Source: Bowmanella dokdonensis | GTDB lineage: Bacteria; Pseudomonadota; Gammaproteobacteria; Enterobacterales; Alteromonadaceae | NCBI RefSeq assembly: GCF_017254865.1 | Contig: NZ_JAFKCV010000005.1 | Coordinates: 124,001 to 188,000 of the forward strand | Reading direction: 5' to 3' | Length of the DNA stretch: 64,000 nt | Part shown: positions 25,659 through 35,020 of the stretch, in pieces | Layout of the letters: each line of letters begins with the position of its first letter | How positions within the stretch are numbered: position 1 is the stretch's first letter | Notes under the pieces: model-generated | What the model was told of the DNA's origin: nothing | Seen by the model: the letters and a program-made list of their open reading frames with translations, nothing else | Database searches by the model: none | Program-made: the position numbers and the translations under genes

Positions 25659-26684
25659 ATGAAACCGATCCAGGAAATGAACATAAAACAGGTCGCCATA
25701 TTGGTGACCAACAATGCCGTCGGCTCTGAACTGATGGGCGTCAAAGACTTCTTCGAATACGCCAACTCCTTCTGGCAATACATGTATCCGGCCGATCCCC
25801 ACCGCCTGTTTGAATGTGAGCTCTATTCGGTTGAAGGTAAACAGGTGCAATGCTCCAATGGTTTTATCTTGCCCTGCCGTCCCATCGACGAATTGCAACA
25901 AGCCGACATCATGATCTCCGTGGCTGCCTACACCTACAGCAAGAGTGGATTGAAAGCCTATCTGCAGGCGGCGCAGCCCATGTATGCCAAACTCAAACAA
26001 GCCGTGGCGGGTGGCACCTGGGTGGCAAGCCATTGCAGCGGCACCTTCTCTTTGGCTGAGGCGGGGCTGCTAGATAACCGTCAGGCCACCACCTGCTGGT
26101 GGCTGAAGGAGGTTTTTGCCCAGCGCTACCCGCAGGTCAGGTTAAAATTCGACGAATTGGTGGTGCGCTCTGACAATATTATTACCGGCGGCGCCACCAC
26201 CTCATTTTTGAATGTATGTATGGCAATACTCGAAGAGATCATGGGTTTTGCCTTTGCAAACAATTTGTCCAAGTTGCTGCTGATGGACAGGCACAGACTG
26301 TCACAGCAGGCCTTTATCGACCCGGAACTGGTGATTGGGCACCGTGACAGTCTGATGGAGCAGGTACAACAATGGATGCGCCAACATTATGCAGAGCCGT
26401 TCAATCTGGATGAACTATGCGACCGGTTTGCCGTCACCAAGCGCACCCTGATCCGGCGTTTCAAGGCGGCCACCGGGGAGACGCCGTTGGCCTACCTGCA
26501 GCAAATCCGGGTGGAAAAAGCCAAGGGCCTGTTACAGGCCACGGATCTGCCAATAGAAAGGATTGTCGAGAAGGTGGGCTATGGGGATCCGGCGTCGTTT
26601 CGCAAACTCTTTGTCAATCTGACCCAGCTGACCCCTAAGGCCTACCGCCAGCGATTTGCCTACCAGCCGCGGCTCAGTGCCTGA
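25659..26684 (+). CDS. GlxA-type transcriptional regulator (DJ-1/PfpI plus AraC HTH)
   Basis: A 341-residue regulator with an N-terminal amidotransferase-like domain (about 8-200) and a C-terminal AraC-type DNA-binding domain (about 235-335). The DJ-1/PfpI elbow is VASHCSGTFSLAEAG, which keeps the cysteine, and the HTH part reads LDELCDRFAVTKRTLIRRFKAATGETPLAYLQQIRVEKAK and VGYGDPASFRKLF. The class usually activates genes for nitrogenous compounds or stress, but the target is unknown. The ATG at 25659 is used; M7 is possible. It is divergent from the small membrane protein. Confidence 0.9.
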   Translation: MKPIQEMNIKQVAILVTNNAVGSELMGVKDFFEYANSFWQYMYPADPHRLFECELYSVEGKQVQCSNGFILPCRPIDELQQADIMISVAAYTYSKSGLKAYLQAAQPMYAKLKQAVAGGTWVASHCSGTFSLAEAGLLDNRQATTCWWLKEVFAQRYPQVRLKFDELVVRSDNIITGGATTSFLNVCMAILEEIMGFAFANNLSKLLLMDRHRLSQQAFIDPELVIGHRDSLMEQVQQWMRQHYAEPFNLDELCDRFAVTKRTLIRRFKAATGETPLAYLQQIRVEKAKGLLQATDLPIERIVEKVGYGDPASFRKLFVNLTQLTPKAYRQRFAYQPRLSA

Positions 26685-26731
26685 GCCGCGGCGGGCAGAT
26701 AGTCTGTTGCCTGTCGTGGAACCGGACCGAC

Positions 26732-26986
26732 TCAGGCCTGTTCGCGCAGTTGTCTCTCCAGTTCGGCCAGGCGCTCTTCCATGGCGGTGAGTTTTTCACG
26801 GGTGCGGGCCAGCACCTGGGTCTGCACATCAAATTCTTCGCGGCTGACAAAATCCAGGCGGCTCAGCTGCGACTGCAATACCTGCTTTACCTTGGCCTCG
26901 GCCCCTTCGGCCATGGATTTTACCCCAGGGGGGATGGCATCGGTGATTTGGCGGGCAATCTCTTCAATTTTTTTCGGGTCCAGCAT
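26732..26986 (-). CDS. ubiK: Ubiquinone biosynthesis accessory factor UbiK (YqiC)
   Basis: An 84-residue BMFP-family protein that binds membranes and assists the soluble Ubi complex. It begins [20 protein letters not shown] and has a C-terminal coiled coil ([31 protein letters not shown]), exactly the family layout. AGGAA lies about six bases before the ATG. It is a single gene convergent with glxA. Confidence 0.93.
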   Translation of the reverse strand: MLDPKKIEEIARQITDAIPPGVKSMAEGAEAKVKQVLQSQLSRLDFVSREEFDVQTQVLARTREKLTAMEERLAELERQLREQA

Positions 26987-27019
26987 GTCGTTTCCTGATA
27001 ATCACAGAGGGGCAAATTA

Positions 27020-27042
27020 GAACCCGGCTCAGGGCCGGGTTC
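27020..27042 (-). terminator. Stem-loop downstream of the DUF2750 gene
   Basis: GAACCCGGC (27020-27028) and GCCGGGTTC (27034-27042) form a perfect nine-base stem with a five-base loop. Read on the minus strand it follows the DUF2750 stop by about 50 bases and is followed by TAATTTG, a weak U-tract, so it may end the DUF2750/TIGR02647 transcript before ubiK. Confidence 0.5.
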
Positions 27043-27093
27043 AAGCCTGAATACGAGGCGATAGGGCTTCTGCCTGTTCGCCTGTTAACCAGC

Positions 27094-27465
27094 TTAGGCC
27101 AGTTTATCGGCAATTTCCCAGGGGGCCATCACCAGGCCTTCCTCGTCCGGCACCGGAAACATCACCACCTGGATTTCGTCATCCTCCAGGCCCGGCAGCC
27201 ACTTGTGCTGCCAGTCAGACAGGGAAATCGAATAGGGCTTGCAATGTGACCAGTCGCCGTTGATCCAGTCTCTGGCAAAGACCGCATCCGGCCACACAGG
27301 AATACAATCCTCCTCATCCGTGGTCAGTATCATGGCACCGTCTTTATCCACCAGGGTCCAGATCTCGCCGGTGGCCTGTATCTGGCTGAGCAGATACTCG
27401 CTGCGCTGTTCCGGTGTCTTGGTCAGAATGTCGTATTTACGATCCAGGTTAAGTTCTGCAGACAT
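27094..27465 (-). CDS. DUF2750 domain protein
   Basis: A 123-residue soluble protein of the DUF2750 family, recognised from SEYLLSQIQATGEIWTLVDKDG, DCIPVWPDAVFARDWINGDW and the C-terminal VVMFPVPDEEGLVMAPWEIADKL. Function unknown. The start at 27465 has AGGAG seven bases upstream, so a longer frame to 27504 is rejected. It follows the TIGR02647 gene after four bases and is probably co-transcribed with it. Confidence 0.85.
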   Translation of the reverse strand: MSAELNLDRKYDILTKTPEQRSEYLLSQIQATGEIWTLVDKDGAMILTTDEEDCIPVWPDAVFARDWINGDWSHCKPYSISLSDWQHKWLPGLEDDEIQVVMFPVPDEEGLVMAPWEIADKLA

Positions 27466-27469
27466 GGGA

Positions 27470-27730
27470 TTACTCCTGTTCAACGGGTCGGGAAGCCTGG
27501 GCACTGAGTGCCGAAGCGACTATCTGGGCATGCTCGTGCAGATCATGGCCCAAATCGGTCAGATAACCTCCGTCAACTTGCGTGATGACGCCTTTTTTGA
27601 ACAGACGCCCGGCCGCATCGATGATAGACGGATCGGCGTCGTGGTGAATTTTCAGCCCCTGGCGGAGACTGCCGAGGGGAAATTTGAGTAACAGATTCAG
27701 TTCGTCGAGCATGGATTGATTAAATGGCAT
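27470..27730 (-). CDS. TIGR02647 family protein, possible DNA-binding
   Basis: An 86-residue protein matching the small TIGR02647 family: MLDELNLLLKFPLGSLRQGLKIHHDADP, AAGRLFKKGVITQVDGGYLTDLG and EHAQIV. The winged-helix-like helix-strand pattern (VITQVDGGYLTDLG) suggests nucleic-acid binding, but the role is not known. AGGAGA precedes the ATG by seven bases. It is first in a two-gene unit with DUF2750. Confidence 0.8.
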   Translation of the reverse strand: MPFNQSMLDELNLLLKFPLGSLRQGLKIHHDADPSIIDAAGRLFKKGVITQVDGGYLTDLGHDLHEHAQIVASALSAQASRPVEQE

Positions 27731-27791
27731 GGCTGTCTCCTGGTGTGACCATCCGGCTGTCAGGTGGGCCGCAACCCGGATTCCCGACAGC

Positions 27792-28295
27792 TTATTCCTC
27801 TGCAGCTATCTTCTCGTACCGTCCGTCAAACAGGCTGGTCCAGCTCTGTCCGCCGTCGGCACTGACCTGCCAGTGTTGGCGAACGCTACCGTCTATATTG
27901 GGTGTCCAGGTGATCCGGTGCAAGCGTTTTTCGCCCTTCCCGGACAGCCCCGGCCCCTCAAGGATCATCGCGTCATTCCGCCAGCTTCCTTCCAACTTTA
28001 GCAGAAGCCCGGAATTATCTACCCAGGTCTGATGCCATAGCTGCCGGCTGGCATCATAAATATTCAGACTGCGCCCCTCAAATCCTGAGGCCGTAGTGTA
28101 GTGTTCCCTGAGCACACAATTACTCAGATCCTGACTGATACGATTGGTTCCGGCGATTTTACCCTTTGCACTGACCTGCCAGTGGCCCAGCCAGAAATCA
28201 AACTGATCATATTCGGGCCCCTCACAGGCAGCCCGGGCCAGGGGACAGAGCAGCAATGCAAAAACCAGCAGACGGGAAGGACGTTGTATCCACAT
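27792..28295 (-). CDS. Secreted hypothetical protein (DUF1579-like)
   Basis: A 167-residue exported protein. Signal peptide MWIQRPSRLLVFALLLCPLARAA is followed by a beta-rich domain starting YDQFDFWLGHWQVSAKG, the FDFWLGxW opening known from DUF1579-like lipocalin-type proteins. The start at 28295 has GAGG five bases upstream; a GTG two codons earlier is less likely. Two cysteines (CEGPE and SNCVLRE) may pair in the periplasm. Function unknown. Confidence 0.7.
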   Translation of the reverse strand: MWIQRPSRLLVFALLLCPLARAACEGPEYDQFDFWLGHWQVSAKGKIAGTNRISQDLSNCVLREHYTTASGFEGRSLNIYDASRQLWHQTWVDNSGLLLKLEGSWRNDAMILEGPGLSGKGEKRLHRITWTPNIDGSVRQHWQVSADGGQSWTSLFDGRYEKIAAEE

Positions 28296-28501
28296 AGGCA
28301 CCTCGATGATCCGGAAAAAAACAGCAGCAGCCTGTCATGTATTCCGCCTCACCGACAGAGGTCAGGGACGGATTGCCCCAAGTCCGGTTCAACTGGGTCG
28401 GTGCCAGGGCAGCACGGATTCCCCGGCCATTTGACAGGAAAGGTAAACAGCCCGGGGTAACTCGGGTATAATGAAAGGCACTTTAAATATAGTTCAACCA
28501 C

Positions 28502-29983
28502 ATGAAATACAAAGACTTACGGGATTTTGTCGCCCAACTGGAAAAAGCCGGTGAACTCAAGCGGGTGACCATGGAGATCGATCCGGTGCTGGAGATGACG
28601 GAAATCGCCGACCGCACCCTGCGGGCCGGCGGGCCGGCAATCCTGTTCGAGAATCCCAAAGGCTTTGACATGCCGGTGCTGGCCAACCTGTTCGGCACCC
28701 CCAGGCGGGTGGCCATGGGCATGGGTCAGGAGTCAGTGGAGAGCCTTCGTGAGGTGGGCAAGTTGCTGGCCTACCTGAAAGAGCCGGATCCCCCAAAAGG
28801 ATTCAAGGAACTATGGGACAAACTGCCGGTCTTCAGGCAGGTCCTGAACATGCCGGCCAAGGAAGTGAAAAAAGCCCCCTGCCAGGAGGTGGTGCATAGC
28901 GGTGAGCAGGTGGATCTGACCCGTATCCCCATCCAGACCTGCTGGCCGGAAGATGCCGCCCCCCTGATCACCTGGGGCCTGACGGTCACCAAGGGACCAC
29001 ACAAGCAACGCCAGAACCTGGGCATCTATCGTCAGCAGTTGCTGGGACCCAATAAACTGATCATGCGCTGGTTGTCACACCGGGGCGGCGCGCTGGATTT
29101 CAAAGAATGGTGCCAGCAGCATCCGGGCGAGAATTTTCCGGTTTCGGTGGCCCTGGGAGCGGATCCCGCCACTATCCTGGGGGCAGTGACGCCGGTCCCC
29201 GATACGTTATCCGAATATGCCTTTGCGGGGCTGTTGCGGGGCGATAAAACCGAAGTGGTCAAATGTATCAGCAATGGCCTGCAGGTCCCGGCCAGCGCCG
29301 AGATCGTCCTGGAAGGCTATATCGCGCCAGGGGAGACCGCGCCGGAGGGCCCTTATGGGGATCACACCGGTTATTACAATGAAGTGGACGACTTCCCGGT
29401 CTTCACCGTCACCCATATGACGCACAGAAAAGACCCCATCTACCACTCCACCTACACCGGCAGGCCGCCGGATGAACCGGCCATTTTGGGTGTCGCCCTC
29501 AATGAGGTGTTCGTACCCATACTGCAGAAGCAGTTTCCTGAGATCGTCGACTTTTATCTGCCACCGGAAGGCTGTTCCTACCGCATGGCGGTGGTGACCA
29601 TGAAAAAGCAGTATCCCGGCCATGCCAAGCGGGTGATGCTGGGGGTCTGGTCCTTCCTGCGTCAGTTTATGTACACCAAGTTTGTGATCGTCTGTGATGA
29701 GGACGTCAATGCCCGTGACTGGAACGATGTCATCTGGGCCATTACCACCCGCATGGACCCGGCCAGGGATACCACCCTGATTGAAAACACCCCCATCGAT
29801 TATCTGGATTTCGCCTCACCGGTCTCCGGCCTGGGTTCCAAGATGGGCCTGGACGCCACCAATAAATGGCCGGGGGAAACCGACCGGGAATGGGGACGCC
29901 CCATCGTCATGGATGCCGCCGTCAAGCAACGCATCGACAGTATCTGGGCCGAGCTCGGCCTGGATGCCGCCAATCAAGAATAG
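28502..29983 (+). CDS. ubiD: 4-hydroxy-3-polyprenylbenzoate decarboxylase UbiD
   Basis: Prenylated-FMN-dependent decarboxylase of ubiquinone synthesis. The 493 residues match the E. coli length (497). Conserved blocks include [15 protein letters not shown]-like [40 protein letters not shown], the catalytic stretch [20 protein letters not shown], and [21 protein letters not shown]. The cofactor comes from a UbiX not seen here. A TATAAT lies at 28467-28472, about 30 bases before the start. fre follows after six bases, the same pairing as in E. coli. Confidence 0.96.
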   Translation: MKYKDLRDFVAQLEKAGELKRVTMEIDPVLEMTEIADRTLRAGGPAILFENPKGFDMPVLANLFGTPRRVAMGMGQESVESLREVGKLLAYLKEPDPPKGFKELWDKLPVFRQVLNMPAKEVKKAPCQEVVHSGEQVDLTRIPIQTCWPEDAAPLITWGLTVTKGPHKQRQNLGIYRQQLLGPNKLIMRWLSHRGGALDFKEWCQQHPGENFPVSVALGADPATILGAVTPVPDTLSEYAFAGLLRGDKTEVVKCISNGLQVPASAEIVLEGYIAPGETAPEGPYGDHTGYYNEVDDFPVFTVTHMTHRKDPIYHSTYTGRPPDEPAILGVALNEVFVPILQKQFPEIVDFYLPPEGCSYRMAVVTMKKQYPGHAKRVMLGVWSFLRQFMYTKFVIVCDEDVNARDWNDVIWAITTRMDPARDTTLIENTPIDYLDFASPVSGLGSKMGLDATNKWPGETDREWGRPIVMDAAVKQRIDSIWAELGLDAANQE

Positions 29984-29989
29984 AGAATC

Positions 29990-30688
29990 ATGTCTGAAAT
30001 TGAATCCAAGATCACCCGCATCGAGCCGCTGACCCCCCATGTATGGAAGGTCAGGCTTAAGCCGGCCCAGCCCTTTGATTTCAAGGCGGGTCAGTATATC
30101 CGCGTGATCATGGGCGAGACCGACAAACGGCCCTTTTCCATTGCCAACGCCCCCGATGACTCGGGCGAGATTGAACTGCATATCGGCGCATCGGAGCATA
30201 ATCCCTGGGCTATGCAGGTGATAGAACGGGTGCGTCACGAACCTTCCCTCCTAGTGGACGGCCCCCACGGCAAGGCCTACTTACGGGAAGGTATCCCCAA
30301 ACCCACCATCCTGATGGCGGGCGGGACCGGCTTTTCCTATGTGCTGAGCCTGTTGCAGAAAAAATTGCGCACGCCATTGCTCGAGCCGCTGTTTTTGTAC
30401 TGGGGAACCCGTACCCTCGAAGACATGTACGCCCACGACGACCTCGCGGCGCTGGCCGAGCAATACCCCAGATTCCGGTTTATCCCGGTGGTGGAAAAAC
30501 CCGGCGCCGGCTGGCAGGGCAGAACCGGCCTGGTCCACCAGGCGGTGCTGGAGGATTTTATCAGCCTCGAGCCTTATCAGGTTTATGTCGCCGGGCGCTT
30601 CGAAATGGCCGGCGTCGCACGGGAGGCCTTCCACGAGCAGGGGCTGATGCTGGAAAACCTGTTCGGCGATGCCTATTCGTTCATATAG
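29990..30688 (+). CDS. fre: NAD(P)H-flavin reductase
   Basis: Reduces free flavins with NAD(P)H; 232 residues (E. coli Fre 233). The flavin-contact motif is KRPFSIANAPDD, the nucleotide-binding segment is MAGGTGFSYVLSLL, and the C terminus NLFGDAYSFI is the family ending. It begins six bases after ubiD and is probably in the same operon; reduced flavin could feed prenyl-FMN synthesis for UbiD. The stop abuts the convergent glutathione S-transferase stop. Confidence 0.94.
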   Translation: MSEIESKITRIEPLTPHVWKVRLKPAQPFDFKAGQYIRVIMGETDKRPFSIANAPDDSGEIELHIGASEHNPWAMQVIERVRHEPSLLVDGPHGKAYLREGIPKPTILMAGGTGFSYVLSLLQKKLRTPLLEPLFLYWGTRTLEDMYAHDDLAALAEQYPRFRFIPVVEKPGAGWQGRTGLVHQAVLEDFISLEPYQVYVAGRFEMAGVAREAFHEQGLMLENLFGDAYSFI

Positions 30689-31390
30689 TCATTCCACCGG
30701 GCAGACTTCCCTGCCCTTTTTGACCGCATCACGGCTGGCAATCTGCCGGTGCCAGCGCTGCACCTGCTCAAAGCTGTCCAGTTCCAGTAGTTCCTCAGCC
30801 TCGTAGAAACGCCCCAGAGCGTCCACCCAGGGCCAGATGGCAATATCGGCAATGCTGTACTCCTCACCCAGGATAAAGTCCCTGTCTTTGAGGCGCTTGT
30901 CCAGCACACCCAGCAGGCGCTGGGTTTCATTCTTATAGCGCTTGTGCGGATACGGATGGTCGCAATTGTCCCTGGCATACACATGGAAATGACCGAACTG
31001 GCCGAACATGGGGCCCACATGGCCAACCTGGAAATACAGCCATTGCAAGGTCTGGTACCTACCGTCATCCCGTCTGGGGATCAGCCTGCCTGTCTTGTCG
31101 GCCAGGTAGTATAGAATGGCGCCACTTTCCATCATCAGAATCTGCCTGCCGCCAGGTCCGTCAGGATCACTGAGGGCCGGGATCTTGCCATTGGGGTTAA
31201 TCCTGAGGAAATCCTCGTCGAACTGGTCCCCATCACCGATATCGATACGGTGTGCTTCATAAGGCAGTTGCAGTTCTTCCAGGGCAATACTGACTTTCTG
31301 GCCATTGGGTGTAGCCAGGGAATAGAGCTGTATTTTATCCGGGTGGCTGGCGGGCCAGCGTTTGGGAAACCACAGGTCTGGTTGTGACAT
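30689..31390 (-). CDS. Glutathione S-transferase family protein
   Basis: A 233-residue cytosolic GST-fold protein resembling the YfcG/YghU disulfide-bond reductases. The thioredoxin-like N-terminal domain reads IQLYSLATPNGQKVSIALEEL with the conserved cis-proline/Ser region NGKIPALSDPDGPG and MMESGAILYYLAD; the alpha-helical C-terminal domain contains YSIADIAIWPWVDAL. The TPNGQK motif is characteristic of the Nu-type GSTs. The start at 31390 has AAGGAG six bases upstream, so the longer open frame is rejected. Confidence 0.9.
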   Translation of the reverse strand: MSQPDLWFPKRWPASHPDKIQLYSLATPNGQKVSIALEELQLPYEAHRIDIGDGDQFDEDFLRINPNGKIPALSDPDGPGGRQILMMESGAILYYLADKTGRLIPRRDDGRYQTLQWLYFQVGHVGPMFGQFGHFHVYARDNCDHPYPHKRYKNETQRLLGVLDKRLKDRDFILGEEYSIADIAIWPWVDALGRFYEAEELLELDSFEQVQRWHRQIASRDAVKKGREVCPVE

Positions 31391-31518
31391 GTTTGCTCCT
31401 TTGTTGTCCGTTCCTTCCACCAATAAGATTTGGCCTATTGGTAATGAACAGACTTGGGGTAACAGGAGCCTTTTCAAGGGAAAAGCCGGCAACGGATTCT
31501 GTCACCGGCAAGCTGTCT

Positions 31519-32142
31519 TTACTTTTGCCCGGCCAGCCAGACCACCAGCTCAATCACCTGATCCGGCGTCATATCGCGGGTAAAGGTGGCGCGGTACTTA
31601 CCGTTAACAATAAAAGCCGGCACCCCTCTGGTCAGTTTGCTGCGGTACTCGTCAATCCACTTGTTGTTTTTGGCAGTCAGACTGTTGACGCCGAAGCTGT
31701 CCCGCATCTTGCCGTATTCCTCAGTGGAAACCCCGGACGCGGAAAATACCGCCTGCAGGTCCTGTTCGGATACGATATGGCCCCGCTGCTTATGGATACG
31801 GTCAAAGATGGCCTGATTCAACTCGCCCTCGCGCTTCAGCACCTTGCCTATCATCATGGCGCGGGTGGCGGCCTCCTGGGTTTCCGGTGTGGCAAAGTGC
31901 ATAAAATTCACATGCACCTTGTCAAACCTGACACCTTGCGCTTCCAGGCGGCTTTGCATCTGTTTGACGATAGGCTCCACCGCATTGCAGGCAGGGCACC
32001 AGAAGGAAAAAAACTCCATCACCTGCGGCTTGGCACTGGCCTTGTCGGCGATGACTTCATAATGCACGTCTTCTTGCCACTCTACGGCTTGCAGGGTGAA
32101 AGACGTCAGGGAAAGCAGGAATAGGGACAGCAGCTTCTTCAT
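31519..32142 (-). CDS. DsbA-like thiol:disulfide interchange protein (CPAC)
   Basis: A 207-residue periplasmic thioredoxin-fold protein. Signal peptide MKKLLSLFLLSLTSFTLQA; active site FFSFWCPACNAVEP near residue 50; cis-proline loop RGVPAFIVNGKYRA. It is a clear paralogue of the neighbouring gene at 32277-32900 but has CPAC in place of the canonical CPHC, which would make the active site less oxidising. AAGGAA eight bases upstream supports the start at 32142. The strong terminator between the two paralogues indicates separate transcription. Confidence 0.92.
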   Translation of the reverse strand: MKKLLSLFLLSLTSFTLQAVEWQEDVHYEVIADKASAKPQVMEFFSFWCPACNAVEPIVKQMQSRLEAQGVRFDKVHVNFMHFATPETQEAATRAMMIGKVLKREGELNQAIFDRIHKQRGHIVSEQDLQAVFSASGVSTEEYGKMRDSFGVNSLTAKNNKWIDEYRSKLTRGVPAFIVNGKYRATFTRDMTPDQVIELVVWLAGQK

Positions 32143-32233
32143 TTTTGATTTTCCTTTAACAGAAGGGGATAAAGCTACCACGCCGTCTTCAGGCAGGAAA
32201 ATCACCGGGCCTGGAATTTGTAAGCAAACGTAA

Positions 32234-32257
32234 AAAGGGGGCTTACCAGCCCCCTTT
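32234..32257 (-). terminator. Intrinsic terminator between the two dsbA genes
   Basis: AAAGGGGGCT (32234-32243) and AGCCCCCTTT (32248-32257) form a perfect ten-base stem with the four-base loop TACC. Read on the minus strand it follows the dsbA stop by 20 bases and the descending arm runs into TTTTTA, the classic intrinsic terminator layout. Confidence 0.9.
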
Positions 32258-32276
32258 CTTATATTCTGCAGTCTGA

Positions 32277-32900
32277 TTACTTCTGTTCGGACAGCCAGAC
32301 GATCAGGTCCACCATGTCATCAGGCGTCATCTCGCGGGTGAACTTGGCCTTGTACTTGCCGTTGACGATGAAGGTCGGCACCCCACTCAGCTCCTTGCGG
32401 TACTGATCGATGAGCTTGTTGTTCTTGGAAAACATGCTGTTCACGCCAAAGCTTTTCACCAGCTTGTCAAACTCGTCCGGATCCACCCCATTGACGATAA
32501 AGATGTTTTTCAGATCCTTGATGGAAGTGACGGGAGAACGCTGCACATGGATATAGTTGAAGATAGCTTTATTCAGCTGGTCCTCTCGCTTCAGGGCACG
32601 GGCCACCATCATGGCGCGGGTGGCCTCGTCCTGAACGTCCTTCTCGGCGAACCCCATAAAGTTGACCTGGACCTTCTCAAACTTCACTTCCTCGTCCAGC
32701 TTCTGCTTCATCTGTTCAACCAGCGGTTCGAACGCATGGCAGTGGGGACACCAGAAAGAGAAAAATTCCAGCACTTCACGATCTTTGCTGGCTTCCTCGG
32801 CGATGACTTCATAGTGCTCGCCTTCAGTGTACATTTCCTGTGCACAGGCTTGCAGGGGCAGCATCAGTGCGAGGGTCAAAATGCCTAACAGCTTCTTCAT
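32277..32900 (-). CDS. dsbA: Thiol:disulfide interchange protein DsbA
   Basis: Periplasmic oxidant that introduces disulfide bonds; 207 residues. Signal peptide MKKLLGILTLALMLPLQACA; active site FFSFWCPHCHAFEP with the canonical CPHC; cis-proline loop LSGVPTFIVNGKYKA. An upstream in-frame ATG at 32912 is also possible because GAAGGA overlaps that region. A terminator follows the gene. In E. coli dsbA follows srkA (yihE); here srkA lies nearby on the same strand with the btuB-like gene between. Confidence 0.95.
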   Translation of the reverse strand: MKKLLGILTLALMLPLQACAQEMYTEGEHYEVIAEEASKDREVLEFFSFWCPHCHAFEPLVEQMKQKLDEEVKFEKVQVNFMGFAEKDVQDEATRAMMVARALKREDQLNKAIFNYIHVQRSPVTSIKDLKNIFIVNGVDPDEFDKLVKSFGVNSMFSKNNKLIDQYRKELSGVPTFIVNGKYKAKFTREMTPDDMVDLIVWLSEQK

Positions 32901-33015
32901 GGTCAAACGCATTCCTTCAAAACTAAAACTGCGCCAAGATTACCACAGCTTTTTTTAAATGCCGAACCCCGGCCCGGGGCAGTCAGTTGGGGTTCAGCAT
33001 TCTCACCTTTGTCCC

Positions 33016-34941
33016 TCAGAACTGGTAGCTGGCGCCCAGATAGGCCGTGCGGCCCTGGCGGCGGTAGCCCAGTACTTCCTCGTACTCCTCGTCAAACAGG
33101 TTTTCCGCCCGCACAGTCAGTTGCCAGTGCTGGTCCCAACGGTAATTGAAGGTGGCATTGATGACCGTCACGGCGCCAAGGTCAACCCGGGTTCTGGCAT
33201 AGGTTGGCGGCGGGAAAAAGTCGTCTTCGCGCGTGCCCTGGTAGTTGGCCTGCAGATACAGATTGGCCATATCATCCATAAAGACATAATTGAGGGTCAG
33301 ATCAGCCCCATGCCGGGCCCTGCGTACTTCAGGGGTGGCCAGTTCACCTTCCCCTTCGCGGGCATCCAGATAATTGTAATTGAATGCCAGTTGCAGGTCG
33401 TAGAATCTGCCGCTGACCTGCCACTCCAGCCCGCGACGTTCACTTTCACCCTCAATGTTGATAGCCGTAGGTCCGCCAAGGGCAGGATCGAAGTAGTAAC
33501 CGTTGATCTCGTCCTCCAGCTCAGCCTGATAAACACTGAGGCTGGACTGCCATCCGCCTGGCAGTTGCAGACGGGCGCCCAGTTCAGTGCTGACCGATTG
33601 CTCCGGCTCAAGATCCGGATTGCCGATAAAGCTGGTCGGGGTGTAGCCGAAGCGTTCGATAAAAGTGGGGTTCTTGATCGCCTTGCCCTGGCTGACGAAC
33701 AGGCTCAGGCTGCTCAGTAACTGGTAGCTCAAGCCCAGCCGGTAGGTCATTGCGTCATCGAACAGGTCGTTATCGTCATATCTGAGGCTGGCGTTGATGC
33801 TGACATCCCGGCCAAGCCTATGCACCAGATCGGCCACGGCCGACTGGCTGTCGTTATCCTGTTGCTGGTTGGGATCCCCCCAGGGCGCTGCCTGACCGAC
33901 TTGCTCAAAGGATTCACTGACGTGCTCGAAGACCAGGCTGGCCTGGCTGCCAGGCGCATAATTCAGACTGTTCTGCCAGAACCAGCGCTGCTTGTCGCTG
34001 TCCACCTCGGTCACATCATACGCGCTCTGCGCATCGAAACCCGGGGTGAAATTCTCACTTTGGTTGCGGCTGTAATGCATGCCCACGGCCTGGCTCCAGT
34101 CACTGCCCACGGGCCGGTAGTGCCATTCCAGCTTACCGCTGCCTTGCTGTCCGTGGGTAAAACTGTCCGCATCGGCGGGCAGGCCGGTAACAAAGTCCGT
34201 GCCATCGAACTGGTTGAAAAAGTCCAGATGGCGGTACTGGGCCTTGATCTCATTTTCATCGCCAACCTGCCAGTTCAGCGACGCGGACAGCTCGTTGTTA
34301 CGGGTGCCGTCCCGCTCATCGCCCTGGCGGGATATGTTTTCCCCGTCTGTGCTGAAATGGCTGGCAGCCAGGGCAAAATTGATCTGGTCTGTGCCGCCGC
34401 GCAGGCTGGCCGCCAGTCGCTGGCTGGCGTTCTGCCCCCATTCCGCTTCGCCGCCACCGGCGTAGCCATTTTTGCCGGAGCGGGTGCTGATATTGATCAC
34501 GCCGCCGACCGCACCGCTTCCCCACAGGGCGCTTTGCGGGCCGCGCAGGATCTCGATGCGCTGGACATTAGCCAGGTTCAGATGGGCAAAGTTGACCGCA
34601 CCGTCGTTCAGGTCATTAATTTCCACTCCGTCCACCAGCACCAGCACATGGTTGGCTTCGCTGCCCCTGAGTCGCAGTTGGGTCTGGGCGCCTTTGACGC
34701 CGTCCTGGCTGATATGTACGCCGGCCTGACTGCGCAGCAGGTCCGCCACATTGATGGCACCGGAGTTTTCGATCTGTGCGCGTTCAATGACCGATACTGA
34801 AGCACCCAGCTGTGCGACGCTGACGGGCAGTCTTGCACCCAGTACACTGATGATCTCTATGGGTTCATTAGAGGAAACAGAAAAACTCGCCAGCAGGGCG
34901 GCAGTCACCGCCAGCCCGGTTTTGGTAGGAATAAATTGCAT
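33016..34941 (-). CDS. btuB: TonB-dependent outer-membrane receptor, BtuB-like
   Basis: A 641-residue outer-membrane channel for cobalamin-type substrates. It has a signal peptide (MQFIPTKTGLAVTAALLASFSVSS), a TonB-box-like EPIEIISVLG, a plug domain (RSQAGVHISQDGVKGAQTQLRLRGSEANHVLVLVDG..., split here for length) with IEILRGPQSALWGSGAVGGVI, and a beta-barrel ending in YLGASYQF with the C-terminal phenylalanine. The cobalamin riboswitch just upstream identifies the substrate class. The start at 34941 gives a normal signal peptide; a GTG at 34968 would add nine residues. Confidence 0.93.
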   Translation of the reverse strand: MQFIPTKTGLAVTAALLASFSVSSNEPIEIISVLGARLPVSVAQLGASVSVIERAQIENSGAINVADLLRSQAGVHISQDGVKGAQTQLRLRGSEANHVLVLVDGVEINDLNDGAVNFAHLNLANVQRIEILRGPQSALWGSGAVGGVINISTRSGKNGYAGGGEAEWGQNASQRLAASLRGGTDQINFALAASHFSTDGENISRQGDERDGTRNNELSASLNWQVGDENEIKAQYRHLDFFNQFDGTDFVTGLPADADSFTHGQQGSGKLEWHYRPVGSDWSQAVGMHYSRNQSENFTPGFDAQSAYDVTEVDSDKQRWFWQNSLNYAPGSQASLVFEHVSESFEQVGQAAPWGDPNQQQDNDSQSAVADLVHRLGRDVSINASLRYDDNDLFDDAMTYRLGLSYQLLSSLSLFVSQGKAIKNPTFIERFGYTPTSFIGNPDLEPEQSVSTELGARLQLPGGWQSSLSVYQAELEDEINGYYFDPALGGPTAINIEGESERRGLEWQVSGRFYDLQLAFNYNYLDAREGEGELATPEVRRARHGADLTLNYVFMDDMANLYLQANYQGTREDDFFPPPTYARTRVDLGAVTVINATFNYRWDQHWQLTVRAENLFDEEYEEVLGYRRQGRTAYLGASYQF

Positions 34942-35020
34942 ATTGTTAGCCTGGTTTTGGCACTCCACCCGAGTGCATTAGCCTGAAACTGGTCGCACGG
35001 GGCGCCAGCACCTGGGTCAA

